The notes under the pieces are model-generated. The model was not told the origin of the DNA. It searched no databases and was given only the letters and a program-made list of their open reading frames with translations. 64,000 bases of DNA from Massilia sp. HP4 (GTDB lineage Bacteria > Pseudomonadota > Gammaproteobacteria > Burkholderiales > Burkholderiaceae_D): positions 62,001 to 126,000 of the forward strand of contig NZ_STGG01000041.1 of NCBI RefSeq assembly GCF_005222695.1. The letters run 5' to 3'. Every line of letters begins with the position of its first letter. Within the stretch, counting starts at the first letter, position 1. This document shows positions 8,504 to 18,719 of this stretch, in pieces. Both the position numbers and the translations under genes were made by a program.

Positions 8504-9782
8504 GTTTTTCTCCATTCGATTCGATAGGGTCCCAGATCAGGCGCGGGTCGAACTGGTGCGAGGCGACCATGGTCACGATCACCACGCAGCCGAAGGCGAT
8601 CGCGCCGGGACCGGCGGTAATCGTCGCCAGCGCATCGAAGCGCACCAGCGCCACGGTCAGCGCGACCACGAAGATGTCGAGCATCGACCAGCGGCCGACG
8701 AATTCCACGACACGGTAGGCGCGGGTGCGCGCCAGCGGCGCCGTGCGCGAGCGCAGCTGGGCGGTCGCGTTGAGCCAGGCCAGCGCGACCAGCTTCGAGA
8801 CCGGCACCACCACGCTGGCGATGAAAATGATGATCGCCAGGCCCGGCGAGCCGGTATTCCAGAACAGCAGCACGCCGCTCATGATGGTGTCGCCCTCGGT
8901 GCCGCCGCCGATCATGCGGGTATACATCACAGGCAGAATATTGGCCGGAACATAGAGCAGCGTGGCCGCGGCCAGCATCACCCAGGTCCAGCCGATGCTG
9001 TTGGGGATCCGCCGGTGCAGCGCGGCGCCGCAGCGGCGGCAATGGGCGGCGCCGTCGCGCCCCCGGTGCCAGGGATGGCCGTTGACCAGGCCACAGGCGC
9101 CGCAAGCGAGCAAGGTGTCCGGCGCGTGGGCCACCGCCTGTGGCGTCGGTTCGGCCACCGGCCGCGGCGCCAGGCGGTCGGCCAGCTCCCACAGCGCCTT
9201 TGGTTCATGGCGCATCACAAGCGCGCACAGGATGGTCAGCACGCCGAAGGCGAACAACCCGGGGTGCGGCACGACCCGCGCCATGCTGGTCATCTTGATG
9301 ACGGTGATCAGGATGCCGATCATGAGCACCTCGGTCATCGCCCAATGGCGCGCGCCCTGCACCACGCGCAGCAGCAGGTTGAAACCGGGAACCCGCCGGC
9401 CCCGGCGCAAGCCGATGGCGACGTACAGCAGCGAAGCCAGTTCCAGGCCGGGGAAGATGACCGCGCACAACAGCACCATCGCGGCGACCACCTGCATCCC
9501 CTCGTTCCACAACACGCCCACCGCCTGCAGCAAGGTTGCGCCGGTGACGATGCCGCCCAGTTCCAGCGTGACAATCGGGAAGCTCTGGGCCAGCAGATAG
9601 ACCAGCACCGCGCCCAGGGTCAGCGCGACCAGCGAGTCGGCGCGGCGCAGCGGGCTACCGGCATGCCAGCGGTATAGCTCGTGGCGGCAGCGCGTGCAGC
9701 GCGCGCGCTCGCACGAGTTCAACGGCTCCCTGTGGTACAGGCAGCCGCAGTCATGACAGCCGATCAGATGCTCCGCGCTCAA
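8496..9782 (-). CDS. pqiA: PqiA, paraquat-inducible inner-membrane protein
   Basis: The product is 428 aa. It has two repeats, each led by a zinc-ribbon pair of CxxC motifs (CHDCGCLYH with CTRCRH, and ACGACGLVNG with CRRCGAAL) and followed by four membrane helices. This is the standard PqiA layout. It is the inner-membrane partner of PqiB in lipid transport and membrane-stress tolerance. The start is a TTG at 9782 with GGGAG about 6 bases upstream; no ATG fits better. First gene of pqiABC. Confidence 0.9.
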   Translation of the reverse strand: MSAEHLIGCHDCGCLYHREPLNSCERARCTRCRHELYRWHAGSPLRRADSLVALTLGAVLVYLLAQSFPIVTLELGGIVTGATLLQAVGVLWNEGMQVVAAMVLLCAVIFPGLELASLLYVAIGLRRGRRVPGFNLLLRVVQGARHWAMTEVLMIGILITVIKMTSMARVVPHPGLFAFGVLTILCALVMRHEPKALWELADRLAPRPVAEPTPQAVAHAPDTLLACGACGLVNGHPWHRGRDGAAHCRRCGAALHRRIPNSIGWTWVMLAAATLLYVPANILPVMYTRMIGGGTEGDTIMSGVLLFWNTGSPGLAIIIFIASVVVPVSKLVALAWLNATAQLRSRTAPLARTRAYRVVEFVGRWSMLDIFVVALTVALVRFDALATITAGPGAIAFGCVVIVTMVASHQFDPRLIWDPIESNGEKHA

Positions 9783-9875
9783 TCGTTCTCCCTACAACAG
9801 TGCTTTGGCACTATGTATTATGACCGGAAGCAATTGAGCGTGCAGCTAGATCGACATCGCGTGCGCGGCCCGGGT

Positions 9876-10733
9876 TCAGAAGCGGACCTTGACGAAGGCC
9901 GATGGCCCCTTCAGTTTCAGGTCGAGGTCGGCCGTGCGGTCGCCATTGCGGTGCAGGTCGATCTTCTGGACGTTGTAGTCCACCACCAGGCCGACGTTCT
10001 TGTGCGGGAACCATTCGACGCCGACCGAGCCGTTCCAGACGTGGCCTTCGACCGTGCCGCCGTTCTTCTTGATGCCGGAACCTTCGGCGTACACGCGCCA
10101 TTGTTCGTTGAGCGAGTGGCGCCATGCCAGCTCGACGGTCGGCGCCCAGACGCTGTCGCTGCCCGAGGCCGAGCCGCTGAACGAATAGTTCTCGACCGGA
10201 TTCGAGGCGCTGAGGTTCGCTTCGGCCGAGCCGGAAATCTTGGCGCGCAGGTAGGCGGCGCCCAGGCCGATGCCAAAGGCATTTTTCTCCTTGCCAAGCC
10301 ACCATTTGTACGAGAAGCGGGCCATTTCCAGGCGCAGGTCGGCATCGGCGCTGATGGTGCCCGCCACCGGCCGGCCTTCGTAGACGGTGTCGCCGCTGGC
10401 GGTGCCGGCCCAGTCTTCGTCGAAACGGAAGTAATCGAACGACAGGCCATGGCTGTCGCCGATCAGGACCTCGGCCTTCACGCGCGGCAGGGTGACGTCG
10501 TCGATCTTTTCGTCGGGCGTGTCGACCCGGCCGTAGTTGGTGTCGCCACCGATATGGATCTTCGGTTCGGCGCGGAAGGCGCCGGCCGAGATGCTGATGC
10601 GGTCGAGGGCGGGCGACTGCTGCGCCTGGGCCATGCCGGCCGTCGTGGCGCCCAGCAGGATGGCGCCCTTCAGGGCGGTGACGATGGTGGTATTGAGGGT
10701 GGACAGGGCGGCGCGTTGTGCGGGACGGGACAT
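9876..10733 (-). CDS. Outer-membrane beta-barrel protein of unknown function
   Basis: The product is 285 aa. A long signal region (TALKGAILLGATTAGMAQAQQ) ends near residue 39. The mature part alternates polar and hydrophobic residues with aromatic girdles (FSYKWWLGKEKNAFGIGLGAAYLRAKI, NGSVGVEWFPHKNVGLVVDYN) and ends in PSAFVKVRF. The terminal Phe is the outer-membrane assembly signal. The size suggests an 8- to 12-strand barrel. Family not recognised with certainty. ATG at 10733 has CGGAG about 9 bases upstream. It reads toward pqiA but is separated by 93 bases with its own promoter region upstream. Confidence 0.75.
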   Translation of the reverse strand: MSRPAQRAALSTLNTTIVTALKGAILLGATTAGMAQAQQSPALDRISISAGAFRAEPKIHIGGDTNYGRVDTPDEKIDDVTLPRVKAEVLIGDSHGLSFDYFRFDEDWAGTASGDTVYEGRPVAGTISADADLRLEMARFSYKWWLGKEKNAFGIGLGAAYLRAKISGSAEANLSASNPVENYSFSGSASGSDSVWAPTVELAWRHSLNEQWRVYAEGSGIKKNGGTVEGHVWNGSVGVEWFPHKNVGLVVDYNVQKIDLHRNGDRTADLDLKLKGPSAFVKVRF

Positions 10734-10993
10734 GGTGGTGGCTCCGATAAAAAGTGTTGTTTAAGTGCCCGCCAGACTTCGTCTTGACGCGGCAACAATT
10801 TATTATCGCAAGATGCCAGATTAACAACGCGCACGATTGAACTGACTTTGTGGTCAGCAAACGACAGCAACCGACAATCGACACCATGTGTTAGCTGGCG
10901 CACCGCGCCCTGCAAAAGGTCAGCCGTATACGCGCTGGCATCGCGTATCATCAGGCAACATTAATTTTTCGCCCACCTTTTCCGCGCCCGCCG

Positions 10994-12064
10994 ATGAAGC
11001 AATACACCCTGCCGCAGAACTCCTTTCTCCTGTTACTGGCGATCGTCACCATCGCCTTCATCTGGATCCTGCTGCCCTATTCTGGCGCCGTGTTCTGGGG
11101 CGTGGTATTCGCCATCATCTTTGCGCCATTGCAGTCGCGCCTGCTGCGCGCTACCAAGGGCAAGCCCACCGTCGCCGCCCTGTTGTCGCTGCTGGTGATC
11201 ATCCTGATGGTGCTGTTTCCGCTGGCCCTGATCACTTCCTCGCTGATCAATGAAGTCACCGCGATCTACGCCCGTGTCAGCGCCGGCCAGGTCAACGTCG
11301 CCTCCTACTTCAACCTCGTGATCCGGGCCCTGCCGGATTGGGCGATCTCGCTGCTCGAGCGGTTCGAGCTGACCAACCTGGCCTCGCTGCAGGACAAGAT
11401 CGCCGAAGGCGCGGCCCAGATCAGCCAGGCCACCGCGCACTACGCCCTCAATATTGGCCGCAATACGCTCGATTTCGTGGTCAGCATGACCATCATGCTG
11501 TACCTGCTGTTCTTTCTGCTGCGCGACGGCCGCATCCTGGCCGCCCGCATCCAGCGCGCGGTGCCGCTGTCGGTCGAATACAAGGGCCGCCTGTTCCAGA
11601 ACTTCACGACGGTGATTCGCGCTACCGTCAAGGGCAATGTCTTGGTGGCGATGGCCCAGGGTGCGCTGGGCGGCCTGATCTTCTGGGCGCTGGACGTCAG
11701 CGGCGCGCTGCTGTGGGGCGTGGTGATGGCCTTCCTGTCGCTGCTGCCTGCCGTCGGCGCCGCCTTGGTCTGGGGCCCCGTGGCGATCTATTTCCTGGCC
11801 ACGGGCGATATCTGGCAAGGCATCGTACTGGCGGCGTATGGCGTACTGGTGATCGGCCTGGTCGACAATATCCTGCGCCCCATCCTGGTCGGCAAGGACA
11901 CCAAGTTGCCGGATTATGTGATCCTGCTGTCGACCCTGGGCGGGATGGCCTTGTTCGGACTGAACGGCTTTGTCATCGGACCGGTGATCGCGGCCTTGTT
12001 CATCGCGGCCTGGGACCTGTTCTCGCGGGCCGACGAATTCCACGAGCCGCCCGAAGTCGAATAA
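10994..12064 (+). CDS. AI-2E family transporter (YdiK/PerM-like)
   Basis: The product is 356 aa, an inner-membrane protein with about seven or eight helices: FLLLLAIVTIAFIWILLPY, GVVFAIIFAPL, LLSLLVIILMVLFPLALITS, then a soluble middle, then MTIMLYLLFFLLRDG and later paired helices. The late motif LVDNILRPILVGKDTKLPDYVILLSTLGG is the family signature. Members export autoinducer-2 or act as Na+/H+ exchangers, so the substrate stays open. The gene stands alone, ends in the strong terminator at 12095, and diverges from the outer-membrane protein gene. Confidence 0.9.
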   Translation: MKQYTLPQNSFLLLLAIVTIAFIWILLPYSGAVFWGVVFAIIFAPLQSRLLRATKGKPTVAALLSLLVIILMVLFPLALITSSLINEVTAIYARVSAGQVNVASYFNLVIRALPDWAISLLERFELTNLASLQDKIAEGAAQISQATAHYALNIGRNTLDFVVSMTIMLYLLFFLLRDGRILAARIQRAVPLSVEYKGRLFQNFTTVIRATVKGNVLVAMAQGALGGLIFWALDVSGALLWGVVMAFLSLLPAVGAALVWGPVAIYFLATGDIWQGIVLAAYGVLVIGLVDNILRPILVGKDTKLPDYVILLSTLGGMALFGLNGFVIGPVIAALFIAAWDLFSRADEFHEPPEVE

Positions 12065-12094
12065 GAACCTACCGGGATAGGTTCTATGCCCTAT

Positions 12095-12131
12095 AAACAA
12101 AACGCCCTGCTCGAAGCAGGGCGTTTTGTTT
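12095..12131. terminator. Strong bidirectional intrinsic terminator
   Basis: A 17-bp perfect stem (12095-12111 with 12115-12131) and a 3-base loop. The core is AACGCCCTGCT, with A-runs on the left and T-runs on the right. It works for the transporter gene on the plus strand and for the small gene on the minus strand. Confidence 0.9.
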
Positions 12132-12147
12132 TGAAACCCGGCGCGGG

Positions 12148-12363
12148 TTACTTCTGCTGAGCGTGCGCTTCCAGGCGGCGGGCGACGGCCGGCGAGACGG
12201 CATCGGCCCCGCGGGTCATGCGGTACAGGGCCCAGACGTCACCCGCGTCGGCGCTGCGTGCGACCGCGCCAGCGGCCGCTTTCGCACGCACGAAGTTCGC
12301 GAGCGTGGTAGCGAAGGCCGACAGTTGGGCTGCGAAGGTTGGGCGAAGCGACAGGGTGGACAT
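12148..12363 (-). CDS. Small protein of unknown function (71 aa)
   Basis: The protein begins MSTLSLRPTFAAQLSAF and has a hydrophobic-basic N-terminal half (FATTLANFVRAKAAAGAVA). A short helical C-terminal half follows (DVWALYRMTRGADAVSPAVARRL). The ATG at 12363 is preceded by AAAGAGAA. An upstream in-frame extension in AT-rich sequence looks non-coding. The gene is followed closely by the shared terminator, which supports it being real. No family recognised; small proteins like this are often annotated only as hypothetical. Confidence 0.6.
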   Translation of the reverse strand: MSTLSLRPTFAAQLSAFATTLANFVRAKAAAGAVARSADAGDVWALYRMTRGADAVSPAVARRLEAHAQQK

Positions 12364-12507
12364 GATGTTCTCTTTCGTGTGGGTTCTGGTATGACTCCAG
12401 TATGGGCTCTCCAAGATAGAAATCAAATTGTGATTCATGATGTTCGTCATTCACAATTCAACTATCTCATCGGACGCGGGTCATACGCACCGTGTATGTC
12501 AATTCGA

Positions 12508-13437
12508 TCAGGTCGCCACCGTCATCACCGAGCGCATGATTTGCAACACTGCTGGCCCCAGCAGCACGACCAGCAGCGCCGGAAAGATACAAAAAATCAG
12601 GGGGAACAACAGCTTGGTCGCGATCTTGGCCGCCTTCTCCTCGATCAGCTGGCGCCGGCGCGTGCGCAGTTGCTCGGATTGCACTCGCAGCGCGGTGCCG
12701 ATGCTGGTGCCGAAGCGCTCGGCCTGGATCAGCATCTTGGCCAGCGCATCGACGTCCTCGACGCCGGTGCGCAGGGCCAGGTTGCGCAGCGCCTTGTCCT
12801 TGCTGCTGCCGGCGCGCAGTTCCAGCGTCACCAGTTGCAGCTCCTCGGCCAGCACCGGGCTTTTCAGGCCGATCTCGCTACCCACCCGTGCCAGCGCCGC
12901 ATCCATCGCCAGGCCCGCCTCCACGCACACCGTCATCAGGTCCAGCGCATCCGGGAAGCTCTCGAAGATCTCGCGCTGGCGGTTGGCGATGCGGCGCCGC
13001 AGGGCGATGTCGGGCACGTAGTACCCGATCGCGGCGGTGCCGACCAGGTACAGGAAGGTCAGCACCAGCGGGCGCTCGTTATGGTGCGGCAGCGCGATAT
13101 ACACCATCAGCGGCAGGCCGATCGTCAGCGCCGTCTTGCCGGCGTGGAACAGGCCCGGCACCGACGGCGCGCGCCAGCCGGCATTGATGAAGCGAAGCCG
13201 CACCGGCGAGGTTTCCCAGCCCTCGGCCGGCACCGACAGTCTTGCCAGCGGTTCGGCCAGGCGCGCCAGGCGCTCGCGCCAGTTGCCGGCGCGGCTGGCG
13301 CTCGGCGTGTCGCGTTCATCGAGCGCCACCAGGCGCGCTTTCACGGGATCGCGCGTGAGCAGCAGCATCGCGCCCACGGCCACGCCGAACACCAGCACGA
13401 ACATCGCCGCCAGCATCACGATTTGAGGCATCGTCAT
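12508..13437 (-). CDS. tadC: TadC, type II secretion F-domain membrane protein
   Basis: The product is 309 aa with an N-terminal helix (VMLAAMFVLVFGVAVGAMLLL). A central T2SF domain has ESFPDALDLMTVCVEAGLAMDAALARVG, and the last helix pair ends near LLFPLIFCIFPALLVVLLGPAVL. The T2SF core with VEAGLAMDAAL is typical of TadC. With TadB it forms the inner-membrane platform on which CpaF acts to extrude Flp pilin. Last gene of the main tad operon, 18 bases after tadB. Confidence 0.92.
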   Translation of the reverse strand: MTMPQIVMLAAMFVLVFGVAVGAMLLLTRDPVKARLVALDERDTPSASRAGNWRERLARLAEPLARLSVPAEGWETSPVRLRFINAGWRAPSVPGLFHAGKTALTIGLPLMVYIALPHHNERPLVLTFLYLVGTAAIGYYVPDIALRRRIANRQREIFESFPDALDLMTVCVEAGLAMDAALARVGSEIGLKSPVLAEELQLVTLELRAGSSKDKALRNLALRTGVEDVDALAKMLIQAERFGTSIGTALRVQSEQLRTRRRQLIEEKAAKIATKLLFPLIFCIFPALLVVLLGPAVLQIMRSVMTVAT

Positions 13438-13455
13438 TTGTCTGTATCCTGAAAA

Positions 13456-14430
13456 TCACATGCGGATGCGCACGATCTTGCGGATCGCCAGCACCCCGAA
13501 AGCCATCATGCCCAGCGCCGCGCCGGTCAACTGGCGGCCCACCGGGTCATTCACCAGCACGCCCATCGTTTCCGGATTGACGGCGTACATCATGAAGCCG
13601 GCGCCGAACGGGAGCAGGCACAGCACCCAGGCCGAGATCCGGCCCTCGGCCGACAGCACGCGCACCTGGCCGGCCAGTTTCTGGCGGTCGCGGATGATGC
13701 CCGAGATCGAGGTCAACAGTTCGGTCAGGTTGCCGCCGCTCTCGCGCTGGATCAGCACCGCCACCACGAAGTACTGCAAGTCCATGCTCGGCACCCGCTG
13801 CGCCAGGTTGTTCAGGGCATCGGCCATCGACACGCCGAAGTTCACTTCGTCGAACGCGGTCTTGAATTCCTCGCCCAGCGGCGCCGCCACTTCGTCGGCC
13901 ACCAGCTTGAGCGCAGTCGGGAAAGCGTGGCCGGCGCGCATCGCCCGGCTCATCATGTCCAGCGCCTCCGGCAGCTGGCGCTCGAAACGCGCCATGCGGC
14001 CGTCGCGCGCACGCGCCAGGCGCAGCAGCGGCAGGCTGGCGGCGCCAAGCGCGCAGCCCAGCACCGCGGCCAGCGACAATCGCAACGCCAGCGCGGCCAC
14101 CAGGCCGGCGCCCAGGCAGGCCGCGCACACGGCGAGCAGCGAGGCGACCAGTTGCGCGCTGCCGGCCTGCAGCAGCATGCGGTCGAGGCGGCGCGCGCCC
14201 GGCAGGCGGCGCAGCAGCGGCTCGAGGTCCGGGTTGTCGGACAGGCGCCGGTCCTTGGTGATGGTGACGTCTTCCTGGCGCGTATCGCTCTTGATGACGC
14301 TGCGCAGCCGGCGCGCGATGCGTTCGGTCTCGGGATCGCGGCTCGCCTGCCAGGCCGTGTAGACGCCCCAGACCAGCAGCATGACCGCCGCGAACAGCAT
14401 CAGGATGAACAGGATGAAGGTGGTATCCAT
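13456..14430 (-). CDS. tadB: TadB, type II secretion F-domain membrane protein
   Basis: The product is 324 aa. It has an N-terminal membrane helix ([21 protein letters not shown]), two mid-protein helices around [19 protein letters not shown], and a T2SF domain with [29 protein letters not shown]. Two C-terminal helices follow ([20 protein letters not shown]). The partner is TadC. The gene lies 8 bases after cpaF, so the two are probably coupled. Confidence 0.93.
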   Translation of the reverse strand: MDTTFILFILMLFAAVMLLVWGVYTAWQASRDPETERIARRLRSVIKSDTRQEDVTITKDRRLSDNPDLEPLLRRLPGARRLDRMLLQAGSAQLVASLLAVCAACLGAGLVAALALRLSLAAVLGCALGAASLPLLRLARARDGRMARFERQLPEALDMMSRAMRAGHAFPTALKLVADEVAAPLGEEFKTAFDEVNFGVSMADALNNLAQRVPSMDLQYFVVAVLIQRESGGNLTELLTSISGIIRDRQKLAGQVRVLSAEGRISAWVLCLLPFGAGFMMYAVNPETMGVLVNDPVGRQLTGAALGMMAFGVLAIRKIVRIRM

Positions 14431-14438
14431 ATAGTGGC

Positions 14439-15794
14439 TCAGCGCGGCTCGAAGATGTGCGGCGCCAGGTTCACGCCGAAGGTGCGCAGGCGCTCGGCGA
14501 AGTGCGGCCGCACACCGGTGGCGGTGGCGTGCCCGATCACCGCGCCGTCGTCCGCCACCCCGGTCTGGCGGAAGGTAAAGATCTCCTGCATCGTGATCAC
14601 CTCCCCTTCCATGCCCGTCACTTCCGAGATCGACAGCACCTTGCGCTTGCCGTCGGTCAGGCGCGATACCTGGACCACCACCCCGACCGCGGACGCGATC
14701 TGCTGGCGCATGGCCTTCGGCGGCAGGTTCGGCGCCGCCATGCTGATCATGTTTTCCAGGCGCGTCAGGGCGTCGCGCGGGGTATTCGCGTGGATGGTCG
14801 CCATCGAGCCTTCGTGGCCGGTATTCATGGCGCCCAGCATGTCCATCGCTTCTTCGCCGCGCACCTCGCCCAGGATGATGCGGTCGGGGCGCATCCGCAG
14901 CGCGTTCTTGACCAGCGCGCGCTGGCTCACCTCGCCCTTGCCCTCGATATTGGCGGGGCGGGTTTCCAGGCGCACCACGTGCGGCTGCTGCAGTTGCAGC
15001 TCGGCCGCATCCTCGACCGTCACCACCCGCTCGTAGTGGCTGATGAAGCCCGAGATCACGTTGAGCATGGTGGTCTTGCCGCTGCCGGTGCCGCCCGAGA
15101 TCAGGATATTGACCTTGGCCTTGCCCAGGCCCTGCAGCACTTCGGCCATGTCGGCCGTCATGCTGCCATACGACACCAGGTCGGCCAGGCGCAGCGGGTC
15201 GGCGGAAAAACGCCGGATCGACATCACCGGGCCGTCGATCGCCAGCGGCGGGATGATCGCGTTCACGCGCGAGCCGTCCGGCAGGCGCGCGTCGACCATC
15301 GGGCTCGATTCGTCGATGCGGCGGCCCACGCGCGAGACGATCTTGTCGATGATCTTCATCAGGTGGGCGTCGTCGGTGAAGGTCACGTCGGTCAGTTCCA
15401 GCTTGCCGCGCCGCTCGACATAGACCTGCTTGTGGGTGTTGACCAGGATGTCCGAGACGCTCGGATCGGCCAGCAGCGGCTCGAGCGGGCCGAAGCCCAG
15501 CATCTCGTTCTGGATGTCGCGGGTCAGCGTCTTGCGCTCGGCGTCGTTGATGACGACCATCTCTTCTTCGAGCAGGCGCTCGACCAGCAGGCGCAGCTCT
15601 TGCCGGATCTGGTCCTGGTTCAGGCGCTGCATGCTTTCCAGGTCGACGCGGTCGAGCAGCGCCTCGTGGATGCGGGCCTTGAGCTGGTGGTAGGCCCGGT
15701 TGTCGATCGGACCGCCGCGCTGGGCGACCGGCTTCGGTGCGGCGCTGCCGCTGGCGAGACGCTCGCGCAGCGAAGAAGGTGGAAGCATGTTCAT
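14439..15794 (-). CDS. cpaF: CpaF/TadA, pilus assembly secretion ATPase
   Basis: The product is 451 aa. This hexameric cytoplasmic ATPase drives both extension and retraction of Tad pili. An N-terminal helical domain (1-100) leads into [20 protein letters not shown], the usual CpaF entry. Walker A GGTGSGKT is at 234-241, followed by the Asp box (VTVEDAAEL), Walker B ([12 protein letters not shown]) and His box ([18 protein letters not shown]). The ATG at 15794 has AAGGAGA about 8 bases upstream. An open frame continues far upstream but overlaps cpaE and has shadow composition. Confidence 0.95.
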   Translation of the reverse strand: MNMLPPSSLRERLASGSAAPKPVAQRGGPIDNRAYHQLKARIHEALLDRVDLESMQRLNQDQIRQELRLLVERLLEEEMVVINDAERKTLTRDIQNEMLGFGPLEPLLADPSVSDILVNTHKQVYVERRGKLELTDVTFTDDAHLMKIIDKIVSRVGRRIDESSPMVDARLPDGSRVNAIIPPLAIDGPVMSIRRFSADPLRLADLVSYGSMTADMAEVLQGLGKAKVNILISGGTGSGKTTMLNVISGFISHYERVVTVEDAAELQLQQPHVVRLETRPANIEGKGEVSQRALVKNALRMRPDRIILGEVRGEEAMDMLGAMNTGHEGSMATIHANTPRDALTRLENMISMAAPNLPPKAMRQQIASAVGVVVQVSRLTDGKRKVLSISEVTGMEGEVITMQEIFTFRQTGVADDGAVIGHATATGVRPHFAERLRTFGVNLAPHIFEPR

Positions 15795-15811
15795 GGTGGA
15801 CTCTCCTTGTC

Positions 15812-16990
15812 TCAGACGTCGGTCTTGCGGCGCTTGAACAGGCGCGCCATCAGGCCCGCGCCCTGCACCGGCGCGGCTTCGCCGGTCAGGCCGCGCGCCA
15901 TCGCCATCAGGGCATGGCTCAGCTGGCTGTCCGGCGCCAGGCGCGTGATCGGCACGCCCTGGTTGACCGACCTGGCGGCGGCGTCGTAGTGGTTCGGCAT
16001 CGTGCGCAGCTGGGTGGTGTCGAACGCTTCTTCCAGGTCCTTGAGGCGGATATCGCTGTTGTTGTCGTGGCGGTTGACGATCAGCTCGACCTTGTCGTTG
16101 CCGTATTCCAGGTTGCGGAACACGCCCAGCAGCCGCTTGCCGTCGCGGATGTACGGCAAGGTGGTCTGCAGCACCGGGTAGATGGTGTCGGCATGGTCGA
16201 GCGCGCGGACGCTCACCGGGTCCAGGCTGCGGCCGACGTCGAGCACGATGAAATCGTACTGGCGGCGCGCCAGCTTGATGATGGCGTCGATGTGCTCGGG
16301 CTTGACGTCGCTGGCGTGGGCGGGATCCGACGGCGCGGCCAGCACGCTGAAGTTCGGGGTCACGCTGACCATGCTCGAGGACAGGAAGGACGGGTCCAGG
16401 CGGTGGATCTGCGTGGCGACGTCCGACAGCGTTGCCAGCGGCTTGCTGTCCGAGACGAACAGCGAGGCGTCGCCGAACTGCAGGTTCATGTCGATCAGGG
16501 CCACGCGCTTGGCGCCGCCGGCGCTCAGTGCATAGGCCAGGTTGGTGGCCAGGAAGGTCGAGCCGCTGCCGCCCTTGCACGAGATGAAGGCCAGCACCCG
16601 GCCCTGGGCCGCGCCCTGGCTGCCCAGTTTCTCGGCCACGTGGTCGACGGCCGCGACCAGGTCCGCGGGCGCGGGCCGCGCGGCCAGTACCTCGCGCACG
16701 CCGGCGCGCATCGCGCGCAGCAGGAAATCCTGCGACAGGTCTTCGGACAGCACGATGAAGGCCATGCGCGGGAACAGGTGGCCCAGGCGCTCGAGCTGGT
16801 CGAGTTCACCCTCGTCGGCGCGCGGGGCGTCGACGACCAGCAGGTCGGGCACGGCTTCGTCGGCCATGGTCGACAGGCGCGCGGCGGTGCCGGCGATCAT
16901 GTCGACTTCGTCGCTGCCGGGCCGGGCGCGCAACTGGCGCGACAGCTCGATCAGGTGGCGCTCGTCGCGCGAAAGGACTGCGATCTTCAT
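15812..16990 (-). CDS. cpaE: CpaE/TadZ-type pilus localisation ATPase
   Basis: The product is 392 aa. The N-terminal 120 residues form a receiver-like pseudo-domain ([15 protein letters not shown]). A MinD/ParA-type ATPase follows with the deviant Walker A KGGSGST at 139-145 and later [23 protein letters not shown]. In Tad systems this protein places the pilus machine at the pole or at focal sites. The gene starts 21 bases after the small lipoprotein gene and is 17 bases ahead of cpaF. Confidence 0.92.
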   Translation of the reverse strand: MKIAVLSRDERHLIELSRQLRARPGSDEVDMIAGTAARLSTMADEAVPDLLVVDAPRADEGELDQLERLGHLFPRMAFIVLSEDLSQDFLLRAMRAGVREVLAARPAPADLVAAVDHVAEKLGSQGAAQGRVLAFISCKGGSGSTFLATNLAYALSAGGAKRVALIDMNLQFGDASLFVSDSKPLATLSDVATQIHRLDPSFLSSSMVSVTPNFSVLAAPSDPAHASDVKPEHIDAIIKLARRQYDFIVLDVGRSLDPVSVRALDHADTIYPVLQTTLPYIRDGKRLLGVFRNLEYGNDKVELIVNRHDNNSDIRLKDLEEAFDTTQLRTMPNHYDAAARSVNQGVPITRLAPDSQLSHALMAMARGLTGEAAPVQGAGLMARLFKRRKTDV

Positions 16991-17011
16991 GGTGGCTCTC
17001 TTGCTGGTCTC

Positions 17012-17263
17012 TTATTTGTCGCCGAAGGCGCTGGCGTTGCTCTGCGCGGCAGGGGTCACGTACGATTGCTGGTAGTTGGCGTAGCCCGCCACCGCGGCGC
17101 GTCCATCGGCGCCGCGCTCCACGCGCGGCTGCGACGGGATCGTCTGGCTGGCCAGCATGGCGCGCACGCTGTCGCCGTTGGTGGCCGGGCCGTCGCTGGC
17201 ACAGCCGGCCAGGACGCCCAGGGTAGCCAGCAGGCTGGTGTTCAGGATGGTCTTCACGGTCAC
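17012..17263 (-). CDS. Small Tad-locus lipoprotein (CpaD position)
   Basis: The product is 83 aa. A lipoprotein signal with LGVLAGC puts the acylated Cys at residue 21. The mature part is only about 62 residues of low complexity (YANYQQSYVTPAAQSNAS). It sits where cpaD usually lies, between cpaC and cpaE, but is far shorter than the 200-aa CpaD proteins, so a pilotin or a reduced CpaD are the likely options. Its ATG overlaps the cpaC stop (ATGA). Confidence 0.75.
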   Translation of the reverse strand: MTVKTILNTSLLATLGVLAGCASDGPATNGDSVRAMLASQTIPSQPRVERGADGRAAVAGYANYQQSYVTPAAQSNASAFGDK

Positions 17264-18708
17264 TCCTTCGAAACGGTGGCGGCAGCGGCAGGCTTGCCTT
17301 CGTGCTGTCCGCCGAGCAGGAATTCGGCGCGGGTCGGCTGCACGTATTTATCGGTCGGCAGCGCCGGCACGGCTTCCATCGGCTTGGCCAGGCGCGGCGT
17401 CACGATGAACACCAGCTCGGTGCGGTCGTTCTGGAAGTCGCTGCTCCGGAACAGGGTGCCCAGCACCGGCACTTCGCCCAGGAAGGGGAAGCGCTTGATA
17501 TTACTCGTCACGTTATTGCGGATCAGGCCCCCGATGGCAAAGCTCTGGCCGTCCAGCAGCTGCACGGTGGTCGAGGCGCGGCGGGTGGTGAACGACGGCA
17601 GGATCGCGGTGGCGCCGCTGCCCGTGCCGCTGGCGCTGATGCCGATGCCTTCGCGGTTCAGTTCCGATACTTCGGGCGCCACGCGCAGGTTGATGCGTCC
17701 GCCGGCCAGCACGGTCGGCATGAACTTGACCGCCACGCCGTATTCCTTTTCTTCGAGCGTGATGGTGTTGGCGCCGGCGGCGCCCGACTGCGCGACCGGG
17801 ATGAAGATCTTGCCGCCGGCCAGGAAGCTGGCTTCCTGGCCGCTGATGGCCATCACGTTCGGCTCGGCCAGGATCTTGACCAGGCCATCGCGCTTCTCGC
17901 CATCGACCGTGAGTTCCTTGATGCCGGTGCCGACGCCGCCGATGGTACCGGCGCCGCCGCTCAGCAGGGCCGAGGCGATGCCATAGGTCCAGTTGCCGTT
18001 GGTCTTGCTGAAACCGGCCTTGGCGCCAAGCTGGTCGACCAGCGATTTCGACACTTCGGCGATCTTCACTTCGAGCATCACCTGCTGCGGCGCGGCGATC
18101 GTCAGCATGTTCAGCACCCTGGCGCCGGCCGACTCGGTCGCTGCGCCGCCAGCCGCGGCGGCGGGTGCGCCGACGCCGGCCGGCGACGGGCTGCCGGCGC
18201 CCGCACTCGCATCGGCACCGGATGGCGCGGCGGCGGCCTGGAAGGCGCTGGCCAGTTCCACCAGCTGGCTGGCGACGATGGCGTCGCTCACCATGCCCGA
18301 CAGGATCAGCGCATTGCCGCTGCTGCCGATGCGAATGCCCTTCTCTTGCGGGAACAGCGTGTCGATCTGGCTGCGCAGCGCCGCGGTATCGACGCCGACG
18401 GCGATGTCGATCACGGTCGACTTCTTGTCGCGGCCGGAGACGATCAGGTTGGTCGTGCCGACGCTGCGCGCCACGATCACGACCTCGCCTGAATTCGGGA
18501 CCACCACGTTCGCGACTTTCGGGTCGCCCACGGTGACCTGGCTGGCCGGAGTGCAGAAGCGCTTGATGAGCGACTTGCCGCGCACCAGTTCCAGGCGCGG
18601 AGCGCTGTCGCTGCGCAGGTCGATGCAGTCGTTGGCGGCGGCCTGGCCGGCGGCCAGCGCCAGGGTCAGGCTCGAAGCCAGCAGGGTTTGATTGAACTGT
18701 CGGTGCAT
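17260..18708 (-). CDS. cpaC: CpaC/RcpA, Tad pilus secretin
   Basis: The product is 482 aa. A signal peptide (LLASSLTLALAAGQAAAND) leads into a pilus-formation N-domain (VRGKSLIKRFCTPASQVTVGDPKVANVVV). A BON-like segment and a Gly/Ala/Pro linker (about 175-200) come next. The secretin domain (from APQQVMLEVKIAEVSKSLVDQLGAK) carries the typical LAEPNVMAISGQEASFLAGG and FAIGGLIRNNVTSNIKRFPFLGEVPVLGTLFRS-region motifs. It forms the outer-membrane exit channel. It follows cpaB by 11 bases and overlaps the lipoprotein gene by 4 bases. Confidence 0.94.
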   Translation of the reverse strand: MHRQFNQTLLASSLTLALAAGQAAANDCIDLRSDSAPRLELVRGKSLIKRFCTPASQVTVGDPKVANVVVPNSGEVVIVARSVGTTNLIVSGRDKKSTVIDIAVGVDTAALRSQIDTLFPQEKGIRIGSSGNALILSGMVSDAIVASQLVELASAFQAAAAPSGADASAGAGSPSPAGVGAPAAAAGGAATESAGARVLNMLTIAAPQQVMLEVKIAEVSKSLVDQLGAKAGFSKTNGNWTYGIASALLSGGAGTIGGVGTGIKELTVDGEKRDGLVKILAEPNVMAISGQEASFLAGGKIFIPVAQSGAAGANTITLEEKEYGVAVKFMPTVLAGGRINLRVAPEVSELNREGIGISASGTGSGATAILPSFTTRRASTTVQLLDGQSFAIGGLIRNNVTSNIKRFPFLGEVPVLGTLFRSSDFQNDRTELVFIVTPRLAKPMEAVPALPTDKYVQPTRAEFLLGGQHEGKPAAAATVSKE

Positions 18709-18719
18709 GATGGTCTCGG

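Noticed and set aside
8337..9677. A 446-codon plus-strand open frame over pqiA
   Set aside because: Shadow of pqiA/pqiB; composition dominated by His, Gln, Arg and Gly and no recognisable domain.
11033..12100. 355-codon minus-strand frame opposite the AI-2E family transporter
   Set aside because: Charged shadow sequence without domain; the plus strand encodes a clear membrane protein.
15797..16580. N-terminal extension of the cpaF frame
   Set aside because: Overlaps cpaE completely and lacks family sequence; the ATG at 15794 has a good ribosome site.
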